A DNA stretch of 64,000 nt. Origin: Pseudomonas monteilii. Its GTDB lineage: Bacteria > Pseudomonadota > Gammaproteobacteria > Pseudomonadales > Pseudomonadaceae. The stretch lies in assembly GCA_001534745.1 (NCBI GenBank), contig CP013997.1, positions 2,046,001-2,110,000 on the forward strand, given 5' to 3'. This document shows positions 45,399 through 53,667 of the stretch, one piece after another. The notes beneath the pieces are model-generated. The model made no database searches. It was given only the letters and a program-made list of their open reading frames with translations, and was not told where the DNA came from. The translations under genes and the position numbers were made by a program. The number at the start of each line of letters is the position of its first letter. Position 1 is the first letter of the stretch.

Positions 45399-45542
45399 AT
45401 GAATCCCGAAACAGCTGGTACCGAAGAGCAAGGCCCGAGTGGCGTTCCCTTCATCAACGATCCCGAGAAGCCGGCCTCGCGCCGGCAGGTCAACGAGAAT
45501 GAGCCAGAGGACGAGGACATGCAGGATGAGATGCCGTCCTGA
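45399..45542 (+). CDS. Small acidic hypothetical protein (47 residues)
   Basis: A 47-residue, very acidic and Pro-rich protein (PETAGTEEQGPSGVPFINDP, ENEPEDEDMQDEMPS) with a strong ribosome site AAAAGGAAAA before ATG 45399. It has no hydrophobic segment and is probably disordered. Similar very short acidic proteins are common in Pseudomonas, but the role is unknown. The open frame upstream of 45399 is not protein-like. Confidence 0.6.
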   Translation: MNPETAGTEEQGPSGVPFINDPEKPASRRQVNENEPEDEDMQDEMPS

Positions 45543-46662
45543 GGCGGATCTGGCCAGGGTAAGTAGATAAGCAGGTCACTGCGGCATGATTGACATAGGC
45601 GGTGCTTGCGCCGCCGCTATCGCTGGCAAGCCAGCTCCCACAGGGGGCTGGGCGACCGAGGGTATCAGGCGGTCAGGGGCGGTGCCTGCACCGCCGCCAT
45701 CGCTGGCAAGCCAGCTTCTATAGAACAAAAGAGCCTGCTGATTTCAAAGGAAATAATTTTAGAATCTTGTGGGCCCTGCGGGCCCAATCGCGGCACTGGG
45801 GCCGCTCCCACAGGTGACCGCGATAGCCTGCAACCCTGCGGTGGGGCTACGGGTGTAGGAGCGGCCCCAGTGCCGCGATGGGCCGCAAAGCGGCCCTAAA
45901 TCGATGAGCAGTAAAGCCCCGGACCCTGCTAACTATCGACATGTTCTCTGCGCGACAGCGCGGCGCCAAGGCGGCGGGCGGACTCCCACAGGTAGCCTAG
46001 GCAACCGAAGGTATAAGGTGGCCAGGGGCGGTGCCTGCACTGCTGTCATCGTTGGCAAGCGTGCTCTCGCAAAAGCCCACAGGTGACCGCGATAGCCTGC
46101 AACCCCGCGGTGGGGCTACGGGTGTGAGCGGCCCAGTGCCGCGATCGGCCTATATCAGCACTAGACAGAAACCATAGAATCTCCCACAGATGACCGCTAT
46201 AGGCTGCAACCCCGCGGTGGGGCTACGGGTGTAGGAGCGGCCCCAGCCGGGGCGCCGGACCGGCCGCGATGGGCCGCAAAGCGGCCCTAAAATCGGTTAG
46301 CAAGGAAGCTCAGAATCCTGCCAGCTATCGACATGTTTTCTGCGCGACAGCGCGGCGCCAAGGCGGCGGGCGGACTCCCACAGATAGCATGGGCAACCGA
46401 AGGTATCGGATGGTCAGGGGCGGTGCCTGCACTGCTGTCATCATTGGCAAGCGTGCTCTGGCAAGCCTTGGGCGATTGCGGATCGGCAGGTGAGTAGAGA
46501 TGACCCCGGCAACCAGGTCAGTGTGGGAGTCGGCTTGCCGACGATGAGTGCCAAGTCTTCGCCGCTGTCATTGCAAGGAGGGCGGAGGCTGTCAAAAGAT
46601 GATAGCGAGAGCGGCGACAGGAATAAGCGCCATGGCCCTACAGGCAGCATGGCGCACGGGCA
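45543..46662. repeat. 1.1-kb repeat-rich gap: REP/BIME units and a 392-bp-period duplication
   Basis: No gene is seen. REP/BIME units occur throughout (for example 45770-45890, 46085-46145, 46195-46290). A segment of about 190 bp occurs at 45881-46073 and 46273-46465, beginning near the REP tail GCGGCCCTAAA and containing TCTGCGCGACAGCGCGGCGC and GGGGCGGTGCCTGCACTGCT. A shorter third copy of its end lies at about 45645-45716 (GGGGCGGTGCCTGCACCGCC). Confidence 0.85.
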
Positions 46663-46884
46663 TCAGCGGTTGAGCTTGCGCTCCACCTCGGCCGTCTTTT
46701 CGTTGATAGCCTCGGTGCTCTGCTCCATCACCTTGGTGCCCACGGGCGGCACCACTTCACCGGCGGTCCTGACCGCGCCATGGTCTTCGCGCATCACGCG
46801 TTCGGCCACGTTGACCTCATTGCCCTCGACATCGGTCGGGACGGCGTCATTCGGGCGTTGTGAGGTGTCTTTGTCATCGCTCAT
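46663..46884 (-). CDS. Small hypothetical protein (73 residues)
   Basis: A 73-residue hydrophilic protein (VEGNEVNVAERVMREDHGAV, GEVVPPVGTKVMEQSTEAIN) with a helical, charged C-terminus ending in ERKLNR. GGAGAG precedes ATG 46884 by a good distance. No membrane segment or known domain. It lies 82 bp downstream of the 76-residue gene in the same direction but has its own ribosome site. Function unknown. Confidence 0.65.
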   Translation of the reverse strand: MSDDKDTSQRPNDAVPTDVEGNEVNVAERVMREDHGAVRTAGEVVPPVGTKVMEQSTEAINEKTAEVERKLNR

Positions 46885-46966
46885 GCTGGCTCTCCAGTGT
46901 TCGGTTAGGCGTTAGAGACGCGCACGCCCGGCAGAGTTCAAGCGTGGAGCCTGCCAGGCACGGACT

Positions 46967-47197
46967 TCAATGCGCACCGCCATGCACCCAGGCCAGGTAG
47001 TCGTCGCACAGCGCTTGCGGCAGCTTGGGCAGCAACCGCTCGGCTGCACGCAAACCATCGGCGGTGCGGGTCCATTCGGCCACCCACGCGTAGAGACGCA
47101 TCTGCGAAACCGGGCAGGGCGCCAGCTGCTGTTCCAACTGTTCAGCCAGGCGGGCGATACGGGCCAGGTTGTCATCCAGTGCGCTTATCGGGTCCAT
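46967..47197 (-). CDS. Small hypothetical protein (76 residues) coupled to hydrolase gene
   Basis: A 76-residue helical protein (DDNLARIARLAEQLEQQLAP, RTADGLRAAERLLPKL) whose ATG at 47197 overlaps the last 13 bases of the alpha/beta hydrolase gene, so translation is probably coupled. Family not recognised. With the hydrolase and the Tat oxidoreductase it forms a likely three-gene operon. Confidence 0.65.
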   Translation of the reverse strand: MDPISALDDNLARIARLAEQLEQQLAPCPVSQMRLYAWVAEWTRTADGLRAAERLLPKLPQALCDDYLAWVHGGAH

Positions 47198-48114
47198 GGC
47201 AGCGTTACCCTTGTGTGAGTGAAGAGAGCGGTGACCGCGTTGGCGAAGGCCTCAGGCGCTTCTTGTGGAACGTTGTGGCCAATGCCCGGCAGTACTTGCC
47301 GTTGCAGCACCTGGCGAAAACCGCGCCGCGCATCGGCGTCACGCTGGGGCGGGGCGACGCCATCGTCGGCACCGGCCAGCAGGATGCTGGGTACCTCGAT
47401 CGTCGGTTGCAGCGCCAGGTGCGCCTCGATGGACGAATAGGCAGGGTCGCCCGCCACCAGACCGAACCGGTGGCGATAGGAATGGACTACCACCTCGACG
47501 AAGTCCGGGTGTTCGAAGGCCTTGGCCGTTGCAAGGTAGGTGGCCTCGTCGAAGGCCCAGGACGGCGACCACTGGCGCCAGAGCAGTTGGCAGAAGGCAC
47601 GGCGATGGGCGTGCAGGCCTGCCTTGCCGCGTTCGCCGTGCAGGTAGTACTGGTACCACAAGCGGTGTTCGGCTTCAGGCTCCGTCGGACGACTCGCCGT
47701 CGCGATGTTCTGGATGTTGTAACCGGGCTCGGCACTGACCAGACCCACCACTCGCTCGGGCCACAGGGCCGCGACCACGCAGGCGGCCCGACCGCCCCAG
47801 TCATAGCCGGCCAGCACCGCACGCTCGATCGCTAGCGCGTCGAGCAGCGCCAGCAGATCGGCCCCCAGCGCCGCCTGCTCACCGGAGCGCAGGGTGCCAG
47901 GGTCCAGGAACCGCGTGCCGCCATACCCGCGCAGGAACGGCACCACACAGCGCACGCCCTGCGCGGTCAGGCGCGGCACGACCTCATCGTAGGCATGGAC
48001 ATCGTAGGGGAAGCCGTGGAGCAACACCGCCACGGGTGCATCCCGCGGACCTTCGTCACGGTAGGCAACGCTCAGCACGCCGGCCTGGATCCGCTGCAGG
48101 TTTCGCTCGGTCAT
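47185..48114 (-). CDS. Alpha/beta hydrolase with Asp nucleophile (epoxide hydrolase/dehalogenase-like)
   Basis: A 309-residue hydrolase. Motifs: oxyanion region LLHGFPYDVHAYDEVVPRL, nucleophile elbow AGYDWGGRAA with Asp instead of Ser, and the catalytic His in GIGHNVPQEAPEAF. An Asp nucleophile in GxDxGG points to soluble epoxide hydrolase or haloalkane dehalogenase-like chemistry. ATG 48114 overlaps the stop of the upstream oxidoreductase gene (TGATG), so the two are coupled. No signal peptide. Substrate unknown. Confidence 0.88.
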   Translation of the reverse strand: MTERNLQRIQAGVLSVAYRDEGPRDAPVAVLLHGFPYDVHAYDEVVPRLTAQGVRCVVPFLRGYGGTRFLDPGTLRSGEQAALGADLLALLDALAIERAVLAGYDWGGRAACVVAALWPERVVGLVSAEPGYNIQNIATASRPTEPEAEHRLWYQYYLHGERGKAGLHAHRRAFCQLLWRQWSPSWAFDEATYLATAKAFEHPDFVEVVVHSYRHRFGLVAGDPAYSSIEAHLALQPTIEVPSILLAGADDGVAPPQRDADARRGFRQVLQRQVLPGIGHNVPQEAPEAFANAVTALFTHTRVTLPWTR

Positions 48115-49397
48115 CACGCCTTGCCTCGGAACCGATCCAGACCTTCCACCACCGGCAGCCTGACCGGCTGACCGGTGCGGGCGCTTTCGTAGATGGCTTC
48201 CATCAGTTTATGGTCCTGCACCCCTTCTTCACCCGGCGTATGCGGCTCGCGGTCGTGCAGCACGCAGTCGGCCATGTGATCGAGCTCTTGGGTGAACTGG
48301 TTTTTCGGCTGCAGGGTGATCTCGCCATTGCGCGTGGCGTCGTCCGCGCGCTCGATGACCGACAGGCGCTGGCCTTGATAGGCGAAGGCATTGGGCATGT
48401 CGAGCACGGCGGTTTCCAGGTTCAGGCGCTGGTACTTGTCGTCGCGACCGCCATAACTGGTCAGGCAGTTGGCCACCGTGTGCGACGGGAAGCGCAAGGT
48501 GAACTGGACCGTTTCCTCGACTTCGGCGAAACGCGGATCGCCTGCGGGGGAATACAGGCTGGCATAGACCTCGATCGGCTCTTCGCCGGTGATGAAGCGT
48601 GCCGTATTGAGGCAGTACAGGCCGATGTCCACCAGCGAACCACCGCCGGCCATGTCTTTCTTGTGGCGCCACTGGCGTTCGCCATCCTGGGCCACGGTCT
48701 GCGTGTTGACGCCGTGGTAGGCCACCAGCCGGCCATGGGTCTTGTCGCGCACGAGCTGCTTGACGTGCAGGTTGTAGGGCTCGTACTGGATGCGGTAGGC
48801 GACCATCAGCTTGACCTTGGCCTGGCGACACGCCTCGACCATCGCCTGCCCTTGCTGGGAACTGATCGCCATCGGCTTTTCGGTCAGCACATGCTTGCCG
48901 GCCTTGGCCGCCCGTTCGCAGAACTCCAGGTGCATGGCATTGGGCAGGACGATGTACACCACCTGCACGTCGGGGTTGTCGCGGATGCGGTCGAAGTCCT
49001 GATAGCTGTAGCAGGCTTCGGGCTTGATGCCGTACTGCTTGGCCACGGCCTGCAGCTTGTCCGGGGTGCCGGAGACCAAGGCCACCGGCTTGGCATAGAG
49101 CGACTGGGCAAACGCCGGAAGAATTTCTTCGAGCGACAACCGACCCAGCCCGACGATGGCGAACCCGACACGCTGCTCGGGAGGCAGCGGCGCCGGCGGC
49201 GGCGAGGAGGGCGAGTCGGCAGGCCCGCGCCAGGCTGGAAATTTCACCTGTCCTCCTTCCACCGTGCCGACGTCCACCGGTGTCGGTGGCGTGTAGGCCT
49301 GGGCCATGACCTGCGGCGCCAGGGCCGCGGTGGAGGCACCGACGGCCATCCATTTGCACAGGCTGCGACGGTTGAGTTCTGGGGGCTTGCAGGTCAT
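48114..49397 (-). CDS. Tat-exported Gfo/Idh/MocA oxidoreductase (glucose-fructose oxidoreductase-like)
   Basis: A 427-residue protein. The N-terminus NRRSLCKWMAVGASTAALAP with QVMAQA after it is a Tat signal (twin Arg, hydrophobic stretch, AxA cleavage). A proline-rich linker (residues about 65-78) leads to the Rossmann domain (FAIVGLGRLSLEEILPAF) and the EKP motif in VLTEKPMA, then the C-terminal beta-sheet domain (MAGGGSLVDIGLYCLNTARF). As in periplasmic glucose-fructose oxidoreductase of Zymomonas, tightly bound NADP could support catalysis outside the cytoplasm. ATG 49397 has GAGGA 8 bp upstream. First gene of the operon with the hydrolase. Confidence 0.88.
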   Translation of the reverse strand: MTCKPPELNRRSLCKWMAVGASTAALAPQVMAQAYTPPTPVDVGTVEGGQVKFPAWRGPADSPSSPPPAPLPPEQRVGFAIVGLGRLSLEEILPAFAQSLYAKPVALVSGTPDKLQAVAKQYGIKPEACYSYQDFDRIRDNPDVQVVYIVLPNAMHLEFCERAAKAGKHVLTEKPMAISSQQGQAMVEACRQAKVKLMVAYRIQYEPYNLHVKQLVRDKTHGRLVAYHGVNTQTVAQDGERQWRHKKDMAGGGSLVDIGLYCLNTARFITGEEPIEVYASLYSPAGDPRFAEVEETVQFTLRFPSHTVANCLTSYGGRDDKYQRLNLETAVLDMPNAFAYQGQRLSVIERADDATRNGEITLQPKNQFTQELDHMADCVLHDREPHTPGEEGVQDHKLMEAIYESARTGQPVRLPVVEGLDRFRGKA

Positions 49398-49808
49398 CTG
49401 AGCGTCCTCGCGGGTGTATTCCGTGGCCACGGCGCGGCCTGGGCTGGGGGGCGTGCTTATGCATGCCGACCGGTGGGCGAGAGGACAGGTTTCACCGAAT
49501 GTAGGCAGGGGCGATCAATGGCGAGGGAGGGGGCTTTCGGAGGACGAGCGCCATCGATCAGGCATGAACGTCCTGCGTGTCGGTGTGGTGAGTGCAATGG
49601 CCCCTGGCGAACGCCGGGCCTGACCGTGGACCGGCGCTGCGTTCAGCACCGGTCCACCCTAGGCTTTGTACGTAAAGTGCCTGCGCGACGATCAGGCTGC
49701 GTTGAAAACAGGCTCGGGATGCTCATTTACCCACGTAAACTCCGCTCCCTCGCCTGTTTTCGCCTTGCCTGCTCGCCGCTCGGCGACTTTCCATACAAAC
49801 CCTGGGAC
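49398..49808. other. 411-bp gap with a long imperfect hairpin
   Basis: No gene is supported. At 49704-49761 a stem is formed by GAAAACAGGC...GGGA pairing with TCCC...GCCTGTTTTC (about 14 of 16 pairs), with a loop containing TTTACCCACGTAAAC, itself a small palindrome. I recall similar text recurring in Pseudomonas intergenic DNA. It lies just downstream of ppnN (49809), so it may also act as its terminator. Confidence 0.6.
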
Positions 49809-51182
49809 TCAGGTCGCGACTTGGTAGCACGGCACATAGGCCGCGCCACCCGGCAACTTCATGCGGTGCTGCTCGACGAAGGCCTGCAGCAGCCGGCCCA
49901 GCGGATCGAGCACGGCGCTGTCACCGCGGATCTGGTAAGGCCCGTGCTCCTCGATCAGGCGAATGCCCTTGTCCTTCACGTTCCCCGCGACGATCCCGGA
50001 GAACGCCCGGCGCAGGTTGGCGGCCAGCTCGTGGGGCGGCAGGTCGCGGCGCAGGGCCAGGTTGGCCATGTTTTCGTGGGTCGGGTCGAACGGACGCTGG
50101 AAGCTCTCTTCGATCTTGAGCAGCCAGTTGAAGTGGAAGGCGTCGTTGCGCTCGCGGCGGAACTGCTTGACCGTCTTGAGCCCTTCGACCATCTGCCGAG
50201 CCACCTGGGCCGGGTCGTCGATGACCATGGTGTAATGCCGCTGCGCGGCCTCGCCCAGGGTCGCACCGATGAAGTCGTGCAGCTGGCGCAGGAAGGGTTC
50301 GGCGCTGCGCGGGCCGGTGAGGATCACCGGGAACGGCAGGTCGTGGTTCTCCGGGTGCATCAGGATGCCGAGCAGGTACAGGAATTCCTCGGCCGTGCCG
50401 GCGCCCCCCGGGAAGATGATGATGCCATGGCCGACCCGCACGAAGGCTTCCAGGCGCTTTTCGATGTCCGGCAGGATCACCAGCTCGTTGACGATCGGGT
50501 TGGGCGCCTCGGCGGCGATGATGCCCGGTTCGGTCAGGCCCAGGTAACGGCTGCCGTGCATGCGTTGCTTGGCGTGGGCGATGGTCGCCCCCTTCATCGG
50601 GCCTTTCATCACCCCTGGGCCGCAACCGGTGCAGATGTCCAGCTTGCGCAGACCCAGTTCGTGGCCGACCTTCTTGGTGTACTGGTATTCCTCGCTGCTG
50701 ATCGAGTGACCACCCCAGCACACCACCAGCTTGGGCTCCACGCCCGCGCGCAGGGTGCGGGCGTTGCGCAACAGGTGGAAGACGTAGTCGGTGATGCCTT
50801 GCGAACTCTCCAGGTCGATCCGCTGGCTGGCCAGTTCGCTTTCGGTGTAGACGATGTCACGCAGGGCGCAGAACAGCATTTCCCGGGTACTGGCGATCAT
50901 TTCGCCGTCGACGAAGGCGGCGGCCGGAGCATTGAGCAGCTCCAGGCGCACGCCACGGTCCTGCTGGTGGATGCGCACCTCGAAGTCCTGGTAGGCCTCC
51001 AGGATGGTCTTGGCGTTGTCGACGTGGGCGCCGGTGTTGAGGATGGCCAGCACGCATTGACGGAACAGCGTGTACAGACTGCCACTGCCGAATTGACTCA
51101 GTTGCTGGACTTCACGTTGTGACAAGGTTTCCAGACTGCCCTTGGGGCTGATGGAGGCATTGATGACGTTGCGTTGGAGCAT
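49809..51182 (-). CDS. ppnN: Nucleotide 5'-monophosphate nucleosidase PpnN (YgdH)
   Basis: A 457-residue enzyme that hydrolyses purine and pyrimidine nucleoside monophosphates to base and ribose 5-phosphate; E. coli PpnN is activated by (p)ppGpp. The LOG-like core shows CTGCGPGVMKGPMKGA and IIFPGGAGTAEEFLYLLGI (PGGxGTxxE), with the typical N-terminal (DUF4478) and C-terminal (DUF3412) extensions. ATG 51182 with AGGAAA upstream gives the family start MLQRNVINASISPKG. Length fits. Monocistronic, divergent from treS. Confidence 0.93.
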   Translation of the reverse strand: MLQRNVINASISPKGSLETLSQREVQQLSQFGSGSLYTLFRQCVLAILNTGAHVDNAKTILEAYQDFEVRIHQQDRGVRLELLNAPAAAFVDGEMIASTREMLFCALRDIVYTESELASQRIDLESSQGITDYVFHLLRNARTLRAGVEPKLVVCWGGHSISSEEYQYTKKVGHELGLRKLDICTGCGPGVMKGPMKGATIAHAKQRMHGSRYLGLTEPGIIAAEAPNPIVNELVILPDIEKRLEAFVRVGHGIIIFPGGAGTAEEFLYLLGILMHPENHDLPFPVILTGPRSAEPFLRQLHDFIGATLGEAAQRHYTMVIDDPAQVARQMVEGLKTVKQFRRERNDAFHFNWLLKIEESFQRPFDPTHENMANLALRRDLPPHELAANLRRAFSGIVAGNVKDKGIRLIEEHGPYQIRGDSAVLDPLGRLLQAFVEQHRMKLPGGAAYVPCYQVAT

Positions 51183-51367
51183 GCTGGGTTTCCTGTGCGG
51201 ATGAACATCCTTTCTTTCCATGCCTTCACCATACCGCTAAATCCGTGCGACAACGAGGGGGCAGGCGAAAAGCGCGTCCGCGCCACTCGCCAAGTCGTCA
51301 GAACGTTTGCCCGGCCTTGCCGTCTAGAGTCTTGGACACGGTCATTCGCAGACACCGGAGGGGTTAG

Positions 51368-53434
51368 ATGACGGCACCGGACAAGGCATACGTGGAGTGG
51401 CTCGAAGGCCAGTCCATGCTCAAGGCGGCCCAGGACAGGGCCCGGACGTACTCGGGGCAGTCCCGGTTGTGGATGAACCCCTACGCCGAAGCCCGGCCAC
51501 GGCGCGCCATCGAGATCGCTTCGGTGTGGTTGACGGTCTATCCCGACTCGATCATCGCCGCCGAGGGCGACAGCGTGCTGCAGGCCCTGGGTCACACCGA
51601 GCTGTGGAAACGCTTGTCCGAGATCGGCGTGCAGGGCATCCACACCGGCCCGATCAAGCGCGCCGGCGGCATTCGTGGGCGTACGTTCACGCCCAGCGTG
51701 GACGGCAACTTCGACCGCATCAGCTTCGACATCGACCCGTTGTACGGCACCGAGCAGGAGCTCATCCAGATGAGCCGCATCGCCGCCGCACACAACGCGG
51801 TGACCATCGACGACTCGATCCCCTCGCACACCGGCAAGGGCGCCGACTTCCGCCTGGCCGAGCTGAGCCACGGCGCGTACCCCGGCATCTACCACATGGT
51901 CGAGGTCCGCGAAGAGGACTGGGGCCTGCTGCCCGAGGTGCCGGAAGGCCGCGATGCCGTCAACCTGCCGCCGGCCGTGTGCGACGAGCTCAAGGCCCGG
52001 CACTACATCGTCGGCCAGTTGCAACGGGTGATCTTCTTCGAGCCGGGCGTCAAGGAGACCGACTGGAGCGCCACGCCAGTGGTCGTCGGGGTCGACGGCA
52101 AGCCGCGGCGCTGGGTCTACCTGCACTACTTCAAAGAAGGCCAGCCTTCACTGAACTGGCTCGACCCGAGCTTCACCGCGCAGCAACTGATCATCGGTGA
52201 TGCGCTGCATTCGATCGACTGCCTCGGCTCGCGCGGCCTGCGCCTGGACGCCAACGGCTTCCTCGGCGTGGAGATCCGCGCCAACGACACCGCCTGGTCG
52301 GAGAGTCACCCCCTGTCGCTCACGGGCAACCAGATCCTGGGCGGGATGATCCGCAAGGCAGGCGGCTTCAGCTTCCAGGAACTGAACCTGACGCTGGACG
52401 ACATCGCGCAGATGTCCAAGGGCGGCGCCGACCTGTCCTACGACTTCGTCACGCGCCCGGCCTACCAGCATGCCTTGCTGACCGGCAACACCGAGTTCCT
52501 GCGCCTGATGCTGCACGAGATGCACCGCTACGAGATCGACCCGGCGTCGCTGATCCATGCGTTGCAGAACCATGACGAGCTGACCATCGAGCTGGTGCAC
52601 TTCTGGACCTTGCATGCCCACGACATGTACCTCTACAAGGGCCAGACCTTCCCCGGCAGCATCCTGCGCGAGCACATCCGCGAAGAGATGTACGAGCTGC
52701 TCTCCGGCGAGCATGCGCCGTACAACCTGCGCTTCGTCACCAACGGCGTGTCCTGCACGACGGTCAGCATCATCACCGCCGCGCTGGGCATGCGCGACCT
52801 CAATGCCATCGGGCCGCAGGACCTGAAGCTGATCCAGAAGATCCACCTGCTGCTGGTGATGTACAACGCCATGCAGCCGGGCGTGTTCGCGCTGTCCGGC
52901 TGGGACCTGGTCGGCGCCTTGCCGCTGGAGCCCGATCAGGTGGCCGAACGCATGACCGATGGCGACACCCGCTGGATCCATCGCGGTGGTTACGACCTGG
53001 CAGGGGCGGCGCCCCAGGCCGAGGCCTCGGTGATGGGCATCCCCCGGGCACGGGCCCTGTACGGCAGCCTGGAGGCGCAGCTGGCCGAAGGCGACTCGTT
53101 CGCCTGCATGGTCAAGAAGGTGCTGGCCGTGCGCCAGGCGTACGGCATCGCCAGCAGTCGGCAGATCCTGGTACCGGACGTGACCAGCCCTGGTTTGCTG
53201 GTGATGGTGCATGAACTGCCTGCCGGTCGCGGCATCCAGATCACGGCGCTGAACTTCAGCAACGAGAACATCAGCGAGCCGCTGACCTTGACCGGCTTCA
53301 CGCCGGGGCCGGTGGTGGACATGATCAACGAAACCGTGGAAGGCGATTTGAGCGAGGATGGGGTGGTGCAGATCAACCTGGATCCGTACGAGGCGTTGTC
53401 ATTGCGGATCGTGAGCAGTACCGGGCATTTGTGA
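51368..53434 (+). CDS. treS: Trehalose synthase (maltose alpha-D-glucosyltransferase), single-domain Pseudomonas type
   Basis: A 688-residue GH13 enzyme matching the P. putida/P. stutzeri trehalose synthase type, which interconverts maltose and trehalose and lacks the fused maltokinase of the longer TreS. The barrel carries [16 protein letters not shown] text, [10 protein letters not shown], the nucleophile in [12 protein letters not shown] (Asp294), an acidic residue in [11 protein letters not shown] and [16 protein letters not shown] precedes ATG 51368. It supplies or recycles trehalose, an osmoprotectant; phosphoglucomutase at 22813 serves the same carbohydrate pool. No treY, treZ or glgE gene is next to it. 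Confidence 0.9.
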   Translation: MTAPDKAYVEWLEGQSMLKAAQDRARTYSGQSRLWMNPYAEARPRRAIEIASVWLTVYPDSIIAAEGDSVLQALGHTELWKRLSEIGVQGIHTGPIKRAGGIRGRTFTPSVDGNFDRISFDIDPLYGTEQELIQMSRIAAAHNAVTIDDSIPSHTGKGADFRLAELSHGAYPGIYHMVEVREEDWGLLPEVPEGRDAVNLPPAVCDELKARHYIVGQLQRVIFFEPGVKETDWSATPVVVGVDGKPRRWVYLHYFKEGQPSLNWLDPSFTAQQLIIGDALHSIDCLGSRGLRLDANGFLGVEIRANDTAWSESHPLSLTGNQILGGMIRKAGGFSFQELNLTLDDIAQMSKGGADLSYDFVTRPAYQHALLTGNTEFLRLMLHEMHRYEIDPASLIHALQNHDELTIELVHFWTLHAHDMYLYKGQTFPGSILREHIREEMYELLSGEHAPYNLRFVTNGVSCTTVSIITAALGMRDLNAIGPQDLKLIQKIHLLLVMYNAMQPGVFALSGWDLVGALPLEPDQVAERMTDGDTRWIHRGGYDLAGAAPQAEASVMGIPRARALYGSLEAQLAEGDSFACMVKKVLAVRQAYGIASSRQILVPDVTSPGLLVMVHELPAGRGIQITALNFSNENISEPLTLTGFTPGPVVDMINETVEGDLSEDGVVQINLDPYEALSLRIVSSTGHL

Positions 53435-53491
53435 AGAGGGAAGAGGAGCTGAACCTGAGGTGGTCTGACTGATAGGTTGAGAGCGCTGGTT

Positions 53492-53625
53492 TGTGGGCCC
53501 TGGCGGGCCCAATCGCGGCACTGGGGCCGCTCCCACACCCGTAGCCACACCGCGGTGTTGCAGTTGTCGCGGTCACCTGTGGGAGCGGCCCCTGTGCCGC
53601 GATTGGGCCCGCAGGGCCCATAATA
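53492..53625. repeat. BIME: two inverted REP palindromes after treS
   Basis: The left unit GGGCCC-TGGC-GGGCCCAATCGCGG and right unit GCCGCGATTGGGCCC-GCA-GGGCCC stand in inverted orientation with the spacer CACCCGTAGCCACACCGCGG. The layout equals the BIME at 21089-21219. The gap has no gene; it separates convergent treS and the MetF-like gene. Confidence 0.88.
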
Positions 53626-53667
53626 CAGCCCATCAATGGCTCAGATCTCTACACCTGCCTCAGCCCC

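Noticed and set aside
48036-51122. Very long plus-strand open frame (1028 codons) across the hydrolase, oxidoreductase and ppnN genes
   Set aside because: It is antisense to well recognised genes with clear family motifs, and its translation has no domain. Long antisense frames are common in high-GC DNA.
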